In this document: positions 8,671 through 15,293 of the stretch, one piece after another
How positions within the stretch are numbered: the stretch's first letter is position 1
Layout: the number at the start of each line of letters is the position of its first letter
From: an uncultured Clostridia bacterium
GTDB lineage: Bacteria > Bacillota > Clostridia > Christensenellales > UBA3700
DNA length: 33,130 nucleotides
Direction: 5' to 3'
Assembly: GCA_945872615.1 (NCBI GenBank)
Contig: CAMBZZ010000015.1
Coordinates: forward strand, 1 to 33,130
Notes under the pieces: model-generated
The model's input: the letters and a program-made list of their open reading frames with translations, nothing else
The model's database searches: none
What the model was told of the DNA's origin: nothing
Translations under genes and position numbers: made by a program

Positions 8671-8698
8671 AAAAAGACGCCTTGCGAGGCGTCTTTTT
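8671..8698 (+). terminator. rho-independent terminator of the GGGtGRT operon
   Basis: AAAAAGACGCC (8671-8681) and GGCGTCTTTTT (8688-8698) form a perfect 11-bp stem around TTGCGA, ending in a T-tract. It could also serve the convergent lipoprotein gene. Confidence 0.9.
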
Positions 8699-8782
8699 AT
8701 TTAATCGTTTTTGTTTGTTGGCAATATATATCGAAAAAATTTTCCCTACGTTTATTATTTTGAAACTCAATACGTATCGACT

Positions 8783-9277
8783 TTATTTAAATGGTTTATA
8801 AACCATACAATTTCTCGTTACCGTAATGCCGTGATACGTCCATTTTTGTTGCTCTACATCGTAAATTATCACATCACCGGGTTCATAAGTTTCGCCGCAT
8901 ATTCCTTCAATATAATAATCCATCATATAACACCCATTATAATATCCATGACAAGATACGTTCTTCACGTCTTCGGGCTTAAAATCAGCGTAAGGGTAAC
9001 TGTCGTCGTTCAATTGTTTGGCTACGGTGCATTGTATTTGTCTAACTGTTTTTGTATCCAAGTCCACGTGTTTACCGCTTGGCGCAAAATCCTGCAAGTC
9101 GTCAAGGCTAATCCACCCGTTGTCTACCGCTTGTCCCAAATTGCAAGTTTCACCGTACATCTTAGGCTCAGGATACTTCAAAGCACAAATCTCGTATTCC
9201 AAATCGCAATCGCAACCCGTCGCAAGCGTAACGAGCAATGCCAAAATTATTGTTATAATAATCAGATATTTTTTCAT
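8783..9277 (-). CDS. small cysteine-rich lipoprotein of unknown function
   Basis: The 164-aa protein begins with a lysine, a hydrophobic stretch (about 4-20) and a lipobox-like LATGC, which predicts export and lipidation. The mature part holds several further cysteines (for example CDCDLEYEIC at the start, then CHGYYNGCYM near residue 108), so disulfides or metal binding are possible. I do not recognise the family. A good ribosome site, GGAAGGAGAAA, precedes the ATG. It follows the membrane-protein gene in the same orientation, but a hairpin lies between them. Confidence 0.65.
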   Translation of the reverse strand: MKKYLIIITIILALLVTLATGCDCDLEYEICALKYPEPKMYGETCNLGQAVDNGWISLDDLQDFAPSGKHVDLDTKTVRQIQCTVAKQLNDDSYPYADFKPEDVKNVSCHGYYNGCYMMDYYIEGICGETYEPGDVIIYDVEQQKWTYHGITVTRNCMVYKPFK

Positions 9278-9330
9278 TTTCTCCTTCCTCTACGCATTTA
9301 CTTTGTTGTTATATGCACCGAATTGATTAA

Positions 9331-9385
9331 AAAATCCCCCTTTTTGCGGTGCTCTACTATATAGAGGCGGCAAAATGGGGATTTT
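9331..9385 (-). terminator. long nested hairpin, terminator on the minus strand
   Basis: AAAATCCCC (9331-9339) pairs with GGGGATTTT (9377-9385); inside, TTTTGC pairs with GCAAAA and CTCTA with TAGAG. On the minus strand the stem runs directly into a T-tract. It lies about 135 bases downstream of the membrane-protein gene that ends at 9521. Confidence 0.7.
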
Positions 9386-9520
9386 GTTACACGAAAAATA
9401 TTTTTTATCTTTTTTGTTTTGATTGCAGTTGCACTTGCATTATGGGTATCAAGCGATACGCTTAATATTTGATTACGTTTTTAACTAATAATTTAGTCTA
9501 TATTATTCTATTTATAGATT

Positions 9521-10423
9521 TTATCCAAATACCCCCGCCCAAATCGGCATTCCTACCATCACGCCTACGGCGTAGGAGATAAGGTTGGCGAATATTGTGT
9601 ATAGTACAAGTTTATATCTCGCGATATGAGGCATCTTTTTGCAATAAGCTACGGCTTCGGCTACTATGACGACTACTTCAAAGAATACGTACGCCATCAT
9701 ATACAAAACGAATTGATAGCCGCCAAAAAAGTCGATGAGCGACAATGCAAAGTTGAGCAAAAAGTTGGATATGAGGTTGACTATGGCGATAAATGCAAAG
9801 TCCTTTTTGCTCCTTATAAATATCAAAGCAATGAGGCACTCTATAGCCACGGTTGCCGCCATACGAGCAAGCGTTGACACGACGGTGTACCACCACTTAT
9901 GGTCGGTCTTGCACTTGCCGACTATTTGCCCGTCTTCGCACTCGTCCCACGATATACCTTGCAAGTCTACGGTGTAAAAGCCTTCGAAATACTTACGTTC
10001 CATAACTTGGGTCTTGATGACTTTGCTATAATCTTCGGACACGAGCATAATAGCAAATTTCGTAGGCGCATAGTAATTGTAAGTGATATGTACTTCTCCG
10101 CTCAGATTTTTGAAGGGGCTGCTATAATTCAAGTCGGGATATTTATAAGAGTTCAATTTTGCCAATTCGCTTGCCAACTCTTCTTCCTCGTCTTCAAAAT
10201 ATAACTCTTCTCCACCCGAACAATGCGGATAGCCCGGGGAGTCCTTGTCATAAAACAATATAAGGTGAAATCTGCCCAAGTTTTCCGTGCCAACCACGTC
10301 AAATGTCGCCTGAGGCTTAGGTCCCATATCTGCAACGACAATAGGCATAGACAAAAGTATGCTAGTCAATATAATAGCTAGCAATAACGTTACTATTAGT
10401 CTTTTGTTGGTGATTTTATCCAT
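9521..10423 (-). CDS. membrane protein with extracytoplasmic N-terminal domain, function unknown
   Basis: The 300-aa product has a signal-anchor-like segment (about residues 8-30) followed by ADMGPKPQATFDVVG, a motif I recognise from uncharacterised Firmicute membrane proteins. A soluble domain of about 150 residues follows, then roughly four hydrophobic helices (about 180-295). Topology suggests an outside-facing N-terminal domain tethered by a C-terminal membrane bundle. The ATG at 10423 is preferred because GGGGGG lies just upstream; an earlier in-frame codon at 10447 has no ribosome site. No enzymatic motif is visible. Confidence 0.65.
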   Translation of the reverse strand: MDKITNKRLIVTLLLAIILTSILLSMPIVVADMGPKPQATFDVVGTENLGRFHLILFYDKDSPGYPHCSGGEELYFEDEEEELASELAKLNSYKYPDLNYSSPFKNLSGEVHITYNYYAPTKFAIMLVSEDYSKVIKTQVMERKYFEGFYTVDLQGISWDECEDGQIVGKCKTDHKWWYTVVSTLARMAATVAIECLIALIFIRSKKDFAFIAIVNLISNFLLNFALSLIDFFGGYQFVLYMMAYVFFEVVVIVAEAVAYCKKMPHIARYKLVLYTIFANLISYAVGVMVGMPIWAGVFG

Positions 10424-10480
10424 ACATACCCCCCTTTGAGTAAGCAAAACCTCTGCCTTAACGAGTATTTTTTATAAAAA

Positions 10481-10498
10481 CCCGACCAAAAGGTCGGG
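10481..10498 (-). terminator. terminator of the EEP-hydrolase gene
   Basis: CCCGACC (10481-10487) and GGTCGGG (10492-10498) form a 7-bp GC-rich stem with an AAAA loop. On the minus strand it runs into TTTTTATAAAAAA, just beyond the stop of the EEP gene. Confidence 0.8.
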
Positions 10499-10503
10499 CG
10501 TAA

Positions 10504-11604
10504 TTATTTGAGCATAAAACTCATTTCTACGGGGTTGTGGTCGCTATACATAAAGTCGGTGTCGATATTTCTTACCCACTTGACTTCGATATTGTCCGAC
10601 ACGATAAAGCCGTCCACGACTACAGTATAGTTGACGTCCTTGGTATAAGGCATATCAGTACTGCGACAAGTAGGCACGTTGTTGGCGGCGGCAAACTTAT
10701 ATCCGCTAGTCAGGTCGTCGTTAGTAAGTTTGAATACCCATTCAGGCACTTTTTGCCCAGTAGTAAAGAGATTGATGCTATCGGCTATATCGTGGTTGAA
10801 ATCTCCGCCGACAACCACGTAGTTACCCTTCTCCGCCTCTTCCGCAAGCACTTTGTTAAGCAAAGCAAGTTGTTGTTCTCTTATCTTTCCGCCCTCGTCG
10901 TACGCCGACATGTGACTATTGATGAGAGTGAGACATTTGCCGTTAGGCAGCGGAATAGACGACATTATAAAGCATCTGTCAAGGTCAAAAAACTTGCCAA
11001 AGCCCGTGTCTACGGGATATTGCCTACGCACGTTGTTAGATATATTGTATTTGCTAAACGTTGCTATACCCGCGTTGCTACGCCCGTGAGGGTCGTGGAA
11101 TGGATAGAGAAGGTACGCCGAATGGAAATTGCTGGCAAAGGTACTTCCTCTAACGTCTCCGAATGCCTCGGAAAGCATAAAGTATTGATTGACGTGATGG
11201 GAACGCGTAGAATCGGTATCCACTTCTTGAAACATCAAAAAGTCGTAATCACCGCCTGCAACGCTGGAAATTGCGCCGCTAGTATTGGTAAGCACTGTCT
11301 CTTTGTCCTTGGCGTTACTGCCCTTGCCGCTGACTTTCGTTCCGTCCAGCATCTCTCCGCTGTCCATAAAAAAGTCAAACTCTTGCGTGTACGCGCCGAA
11401 GCCTATATTGTACGTGACGATAGTATATACTCCGTTCTGCTCCACGTAGCGAGTTTGGTTGCCCGTCGTAGGCACAACCAAGTTGTCCTCTATTCTGTCG
11501 TATTGACATGCAACGTAAATCACGTACCCTATCACCGTCAAGATAAATAGAGCGAATATCGCACACATCACTATTGCAATAATTTTAGCGGTTTTGTTTT
11601 TCAT
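10504..11604 (-). CDS. endonuclease/exonuclease/phosphatase (EEP) family protein, membrane-anchored
   Basis: This 366-aa protein has one N-terminal hydrophobic helix (about residues 8-32) and then an EEP domain, placing the catalytic part outside the cytoplasm. Active-site elements are in order: TYN (64-66), QE127 in LMFQEVD, GGDFNHD (266-272) and the terminal YSDHNPVEM. The family hydrolyses phosphodiesters or phosphomonoesters in nucleic acids, sphingomyelin or inositol phosphates; the extracytoplasmic location fits a secreted nuclease or lipid phosphodiesterase, but the substrate is undetermined. AGGTGAAG precedes the ATG, and a promoter lies just upstream. It appears monocistronic. Confidence 0.85.
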   Translation of the reverse strand: MKNKTAKIIAIVMCAIFALFILTVIGYVIYVACQYDRIEDNLVVPTTGNQTRYVEQNGVYTIVTYNIGFGAYTQEFDFFMDSGEMLDGTKVSGKGSNAKDKETVLTNTSGAISSVAGGDYDFLMFQEVDTDSTRSHHVNQYFMLSEAFGDVRGSTFASNFHSAYLLYPFHDPHGRSNAGIATFSKYNISNNVRRQYPVDTGFGKFFDLDRCFIMSSIPLPNGKCLTLINSHMSAYDEGGKIREQQLALLNKVLAEEAEKGNYVVVGGDFNHDIADSINLFTTGQKVPEWVFKLTNDDLTSGYKFAAANNVPTCRSTDMPYTKDVNYTVVVDGFIVSDNIEVKWVRNIDTDFMYSDHNPVEMSFMLK

Positions 11605-11622
11605 ATCTTCACCTATATACTT

Positions 11623-11650
11623 ATTATATCATATACAAATGTAAAGTCAA
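11623..11650 (-). promoter_or_regulatory. promoter of the EEP-hydrolase gene
   Basis: On the minus strand, TTGACT (11650-11645), a 16-base spacer and TATAAT (11628-11623). Confidence 0.7.
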
Positions 11651-11745
11651 TATTGTGATTTTGGTCCAATATCCCCCATTATATTTTGAAAAAACGCAAA
11701 TTTTGGCAATTAAAAAAATTTTTTCAAAAATTTATGAAAAAACCC

Positions 11746-11774
11746 TTTACAATCATCAAAATATTTGTTATATT
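11746..11774 (+). promoter_or_regulatory. promoter of the tRNA cluster
   Basis: TTTACA (11746-11751), a 17-base spacer and TATATT (11769-11774), starting transcription about ten bases before tRNA-Val. The preceding sequence is A/T tract-rich, like an UP element. Confidence 0.7.
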
Positions 11775-11790
11775 TATTGAGCGCTGACAA

Positions 11791-11866
11791 GGAAGCTTAG
11801 CTCAGTTGGGAGAGCATCTGCCTTACAAGCAGAGGGTCATAGGTTCGAGCCCTATAGCTTCCACCA
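11791..11866 (+). tRNA. tRNA-Val (anticodon TAC)
   Basis: Acceptor GGAAGCT pairs fully with AGCTTCC; discriminator A and CCA are encoded. The anticodon arm TCTGC-CTTACAA-GCAGA gives TAC. The T loop is GTTCGAGCC-like and intact. First of four tRNAs. Confidence 0.97.
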
Positions 11867-11867
11867 A

Positions 11868-11910
11868 TTTGACACAATGTCGACAATCTTGATGTTGTGT
11901 CAAAATTTTT
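11868..11910 (+). terminator. terminator-like hairpin between tRNA-Val and tRNA-Gly
   Basis: TTTGACACAA (11868-11877) pairs with TTGTGTCAAA (11895-11904) and is followed by ATTTTT. The stem is AT-rich. It may terminate part of the transcripts or guide 3' processing of tRNA-Val. Confidence 0.5.
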
Positions 11911-11955
11911 AGAAAGGCATATATTGACACTGTATCGTCAATATTAGATATATAT

Positions 11956-12030
<75 letters not shown>

Positions 12031-12035
12031 AATAT

Positions 12036-12110
12036 GGCACCATGGCCAAGTGGTAAGGCAAAGCTCTGCAAAAGCTTCACTCCCCAGTTCAAATCTGGGT
12101 GGTGCCTCCA
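12036..12110 (+). tRNA. tRNA-Cys (anticodon GCA)
   Basis: Acceptor GGCACCA pairs with TGGTGCC; discriminator T and CCA are encoded. The anticodon arm AAGCT-CTGCAAA-AGCTT gives GCA. It starts five bases after tRNA-Gly. Confidence 0.97.
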
Positions 12111-12119
12111 ATCAAAAAG

Positions 12120-12144
12120 CTCTTGCATAACGCAAGAGTTTTTT
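12120..12144 (+). terminator. rho-independent terminator-like hairpin between tRNA-Cys and tRNA-Leu
   Basis: CTCTTGC (12120-12126) and GCAAGAG (12132-12138) form a 7-bp stem with loop ATAAC, followed by six T. No promoter is seen between it and tRNA-Leu, so readthrough or processing must supply tRNA-Leu. Confidence 0.7.
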
Positions 12145-12148
12145 ATTT

Positions 12149-12235
12149 GCCGATGTGGCGGAATAGGCAGACGCAAGGGACTTAAAATCCCTCGGGGGCA
12201 ACCCCGTACCGGTTCAAGTCCGGTCACCGGCACCA
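12149..12235 (+). tRNA. tRNA-Leu (anticodon TAA)
   Basis: This is an 87-base class II tRNA with encoded CCA. The anticodon arm AGGGA-CTTAAAA-TCCCT gives TAA, and a long variable arm (CGGGGGCAACCCCG) is present. The acceptor pairs as GCCGATG with CACCGGC, leaving an A5-C68 mismatch. Its last bases are repeated at 22,935, marking it as a probable integration target. Confidence 0.96.
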
Positions 12236-12236
12236 A
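12225..12236 (+). repeat. att-like direct repeat, tRNA-Leu copy (putative attL)
   Basis: CACCGGCACCAA at the 3' end of tRNA-Leu recurs exactly at 22935-22946. The positions frame about 10.7 kb holding recombinase and restriction genes. Insertion at tRNA 3' ends is the usual behaviour of tyrosine integrases. Confidence 0.6.
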
Positions 12237-12244
12237 ACAAGAAT

Positions 12245-12286
12245 AAAACGAACCCGAGAGAAAATCTTGAGTTCGTTTTGTTTTTT
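12245..12286. terminator. terminator downstream of tRNA-Leu
   Basis: AAAACGAAC (12245-12253) pairs with GTTCGTTTT (12271-12279), followed by G and six T. It serves the tRNA cluster and possibly, in reverse, the convergent DUF6119-like gene. Confidence 0.75.
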
Positions 12287-12334
12287 ACAAGAGATTATTT
12301 CGGCTTAATCGTAGGGTTGGAATAAATTAGATGG

Positions 12335-14104
12335 TTAGTTGCTGATAAGCAACGGTGTACAATCGAATCCTTTATCTAATAGCTTTTTAATCACCTCTAC
12401 GGTCAAGTATTTTGCATATGTAGAACGACTATTTTCGTCATAGCCTTTTAGATAGCCGATTAAATAATGAATTTTATGACTTCCTTGAAAGTATTCTTTA
12501 AATGCGGTCTTATCAATGGGTATTTTTATGCCATTCTTATATTTTGATTCAATCGCTGCATAATATTTTTCTAAAAAATCATCTCTGTTTGCAGATGCAA
12601 GCATTTGTTGCAGAAAGGATGCGGATGTAATGACTTGATTAGATACATCTCTTGCTCCTGTTCCATTAAACGAGTCTTTGTTGTGCATCAAGAAAATTTG
12701 GTCATCGCTAAAAATTATTATGTCCGCAATCTCTACATTGTTAATCAGTGCGGTGTGAGCCACAATATACTTTCCTTCTGTTTTTATTGCATCATTATAG
12801 TCCTCTTCCGTAGAAAAATCTCTTATTAGACCGAAGTTGGAAGTATAAGTATTGCGCTTTTCCAATTGTTGATTGAATAGCTCTTTAAATTCAACATTCA
12901 AAATATCGCTAAATTTTGAATCAAAGACATACCACTGTCCATTATACAAATAACATGGTTGTTTTTTCTCGCCAAACTCGACAAAGCCTTGTATAGCATC
13001 AAAAATTTGAATCGGGAATAGAATAAAATTTCCGGCATTGTCTATAGTTGAAATTGTCCAATTTTTAAGCATTTTTTTGAATGTGGACTTATTTTTATTT
13101 GTAAGTAAAGCAATAATGTCTAAAAAAGTAATAGCATCTTCGCTTTCGATTAGGATTTCATCCGTTTGTTCATCTCTAATTATGTATTTATTTGCACAAG
13201 TTAAAAATGATGTATAGTCGTCACCAGTAAGCATAAAATGATTAAACTTTCCATCAACCAGTGTTTGAATTAACTCTTCATATAATTCGTTGTTTTTTAA
13301 ACCTTTTTTACGAGCAAGAACAAGATAATTAAGTGCAAAATTATCTGTCATTTTTTCAACATCACAGATTCTGTTAATTACTTGCTTTAATTCTGCTATT
13401 GAAATAGAGCGATGAATCACTATAGAATCTTTATTAACAATATTTATCTTTTTATTTTGAGATTCTTCTTCGTTGAATGTAATTCCAAGGTTTTCTGCAA
13501 TATCACGAGTAGCTTCAATTGATAATTGACGGAAGATACTGCTCATATCTTGCTCACTTTGTATGCTTGTTGAATTTTTATTGGTTCTTTGTGAGGCTGT
13601 CTGGTTTCCAAGTAAATTATTCTGCAAAATAGATTTAATTACAGAATTGTCTTTATTTATAATTTTCGGAAGAAGATACAGTCCAAAATTTTTTTCAGTA
13701 AATTTGGAAATGTAGTTGCTCCCATATCCGCCAGTAACGGCAAAAACCTTATCGTCACATAAATAAAAATAGACATAAGATACATTTGTGTTTGTTAAAA
13801 AATTTTCATCAATTATTTGAGGTTGTGTTTCATTATTGCTGATTATTTGATTGGCAACATCGCCCCATGAGGGATAATGCGTCGTCTTGAAAATAACACC
13901 TTTTAACCCTTGATACGAAATAGCGCATATTAGAGATTTCTGTTTATCCTTAATAATTTTTGTTGTGCTATTAATCAATACGTCGATTATGTTTTCTGCA
14001 TATTCCGTATTATTTGAACCGTGAGAAACATTACTAAATGTATTTTCTACTGCTTCAAAATTGATCTTATAAATACTATACTGAGTTTCGGAATTAACTA
14101 CCAT
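12335..14104 (-). CDS. DUF6119/TIGR04141-like sporadically distributed protein
   Basis: The 589-aa protein resembles the TIGR04141/DUF6119 group, large proteins scattered among bacteria and often found near restriction or other defence genes; their activity is not established. Matching features are YFYLCDDKVFAVTGGYGS followed by FGLYLLPKII (about 111-147), a spacer with SILQNNLLGNQTASQR, and near the C-terminus NNVEIADIIIFSDDQIFLMH followed by an SASFLQQML-type segment (about 455-510). Family assignment is by eye. The ATG at 14104 is chosen because GAGGGG lies before it; an ATG at 14125 has no ribosome site. It has its own promoter and is the first gene inside the putative island, reading toward tRNA-Leu. 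No signal peptide or membrane helix is visible. Base composition is AT-richer than the core genes. Confidence 0.6.
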   Translation of the reverse strand: MVVNSETQYSIYKINFEAVENTFSNVSHGSNNTEYAENIIDVLINSTTKIIKDKQKSLICAISYQGLKGVIFKTTHYPSWGDVANQIISNNETQPQIIDENFLTNTNVSYVYFYLCDDKVFAVTGGYGSNYISKFTEKNFGLYLLPKIINKDNSVIKSILQNNLLGNQTASQRTNKNSTSIQSEQDMSSIFRQLSIEATRDIAENLGITFNEEESQNKKINIVNKDSIVIHRSISIAELKQVINRICDVEKMTDNFALNYLVLARKKGLKNNELYEELIQTLVDGKFNHFMLTGDDYTSFLTCANKYIIRDEQTDEILIESEDAITFLDIIALLTNKNKSTFKKMLKNWTISTIDNAGNFILFPIQIFDAIQGFVEFGEKKQPCYLYNGQWYVFDSKFSDILNVEFKELFNQQLEKRNTYTSNFGLIRDFSTEEDYNDAIKTEGKYIVAHTALINNVEIADIIIFSDDQIFLMHNKDSFNGTGARDVSNQVITSASFLQQMLASANRDDFLEKYYAAIESKYKNGIKIPIDKTAFKEYFQGSHKIHYLIGYLKGYDENSRSTYAKYLTVEVIKKLLDKGFDCTPLLISN

Positions 14105-14164
14105 TTTCCCCTCTTGCAAAATCATATATTTTTATGCATTTGACAAATCACAAATGTTTATAAT

Positions 14165-14193
14165 AATATACAACATTTAGCGTAAAAAGTCAA
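14165..14193 (-). promoter_or_regulatory. promoter of the DUF6119-like gene
   Basis: On the minus strand, TTGACT (14193-14188), a 17-base spacer and TATATT (14170-14165). The predicted leader is about 50 bases. Confidence 0.7.
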
Positions 14194-14268
14194 GTTGCAC
14201 ACACTATATCTTGTTTTTACTTTTATTATGCAATTACTATGTGTTTAGATATCTTTTTAGCTTGCCGC

Positions 14269-14474
14269 CCGATTTATCGCCTTTCGTCTGCGTTTGTAGC
14301 ACAGTGAAAAGCGAAAGACAACGGCAAAAATTTTTACCGAAAACTTTGAAATTGCCGACTGCTACATAAAATTTTTTGCTGTTCGTTGACTTCCGTCTAA
14401 CTAACTACAAAGTAAAAACCGGCTATCTTTTCCCGGTGCTACTTTCGTTTTTGCCGAAAGGCGAAATAAATCGG
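14269..14474. repeat. long-range imperfect inverted repeat in the 380-base gap upstream of the sigma-like gene
   Basis: The gene-free stretch 14105-14486 holds the DUF6119 promoter and this structure. Outer arms CCGATTTATCGCCTTTCG (14269-14286) and CGAAAGGCGAAATAAATCGG (14455-14474) are complementary apart from two extra bases. Inner arms GTAGCACAGTGAAAAG (14296-14311) and CTTTTCCCGGTGCTAC (14427-14442) pair at 14 of 16 positions. The centre holds smaller palindromes such as CGGCAAAAATTTTTACCG. It may be a regulatory RNA fold or a vestige of an inverted duplication. Confidence 0.55.
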
Positions 14475-14486
14475 AGGTAAAATACA

Positions 14487-15110
14487 ATGAAAAGAGTAAA
14501 CAAAGGCATTTTGGATAACGATATGGTTATCTCGGCAGAAAACATACAGAAAATGGGAGAAGTCATCGCCTTGACCTGTATTAAAACAGTAATAGTCCGT
14601 TCGGGCAAGGATTTGCATTATCTATACAAAGGGCTATTGCGAGATATGAACCGCTTAAAAGACGACTATTCGCCGTTTTCAAACGCATACGACATTGCGC
14701 AAGAGGCAATGCTGTTTCTTTGCCAACATATAGGCGAGAAACTTGGTGACAACTGTATCACGAAATACGGAAAGGTTGTAACTATTAAAAGTGCTTGTTA
14801 TCGTTGCGCCGACAATTATTTACAAAAGCAATACACACGCCATTTATCAAACACAATAAGCCTTGACGAGCGAATTACGGCTAAGCCCGAAACAATACTC
14901 GACGACGAGCATAAAAACGATTATACAGTCGTTGACGGGCTTATATCAAAGATGAAACTCACCACCGCTGAATACGAAACTTTATGCGCTTATATGGCAG
15001 GACTTACTTATCTTGAAGTAACTTGGTTTCTGAACGTAAATCGCACGACGATTTGGCGCAGAAGAATGAGCCTACAAAGAAAATATGCGCTTGCTACAAA
15101 CAGCCTGTAA
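14487..15110 (+). CDS. sigma-70-like regulator of the mobile-element type
   Basis: This 207-aa protein looks like the sigma-factor-like regulators found in clostridial integrative elements. An early region, SPFSNAYDIAQEAMLFLCQH (about 62-81), resembles sigma region 2. The C-terminal part (about 155-205; LTTAEYETLCAYMAGLTYLE then NRTTIWRRRMSLQRKYA) is a region 4-like helix-turn-helix. CGGAGG precedes the ATG at 9 bases. It is the only plus-strand gene in the left half of the island, with a large inverted repeat upstream and a strong terminator downstream, so it is an independent unit. It may control excision or transfer genes; no target is proven. It could equally be a plain HTH DNA-binding protein. 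Confidence 0.6.
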   Translation: MKRVNKGILDNDMVISAENIQKMGEVIALTCIKTVIVRSGKDLHYLYKGLLRDMNRLKDDYSPFSNAYDIAQEAMLFLCQHIGEKLGDNCITKYGKVVTIKSACYRCADNYLQKQYTRHLSNTISLDERITAKPETILDDEHKNDYTVVDGLISKMKLTTAEYETLCAYMAGLTYLEVTWFLNVNRTTIWRRRMSLQRKYALATNSL

Positions 15111-15115
15111 TATAA

Positions 15116-15158
15116 AAAAATAGACGGATAAATCGCTAAGATTTATCCGTCTATTTTT
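15116..15158 (+). terminator. strong terminator of the sigma-like gene
   Basis: A perfect 19-bp stem, 15116-15134 against 15140-15158, with loop GCTAA. The arms begin with AAAAA and end with TTTTT, so it can act in both directions. Confidence 0.9.
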
Positions 15159-15185
15159 ATGCCGTATTTACGCCTTAATTTTACC

Positions 15186-15245
15186 TTCAAACTCGCAAGG
15201 ATTTTGCGACAATGGCGATTAGGCGTGTCTTGTCTTGATACAAGT
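15186..15245. repeat. 60-bp direct repeat, copy 1 (contains palindrome copy 1)
   Basis: This stretch matches 20512-20571 at 55 of 60 positions in the same orientation. It includes the palindrome TCGCAA-GGATT-TTGCGA at 15193-15209. The two copies bracket the DUF262, nuclease, methyltransferase and integrase genes. Confidence 0.8.
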
Positions 15246-15250
15246 GAAAA

Positions 15251-15284
15251 GGGATATCCCAACTCATTAGAGTCGGGATATCCC
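15251..15284 (-). terminator. terminator of the DUF262 gene
   Basis: GGGATATCCC-A-ACTC pairs with GAGT-C-GGGATATCCC around ATTA; on the minus strand TTTTC follows. It begins ten bases after the DUF262 stop. Confidence 0.75.
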
Positions 15285-15293
15285 TATGCTATT

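Noticed and set aside
10537..11550. 337-codon plus-strand open frame opposite the EEP-hydrolase gene
   Set aside because: The EEP frame has all catalytic motifs, promoter and terminator; the opposite frame has none.
11924..11952. Promoter for tRNA-Gly (TTGACA with a downstream GATATA)
   Set aside because: Transcription would start at or inside the tRNA, leaving no 5' leader for processing, and the -10 is poor.
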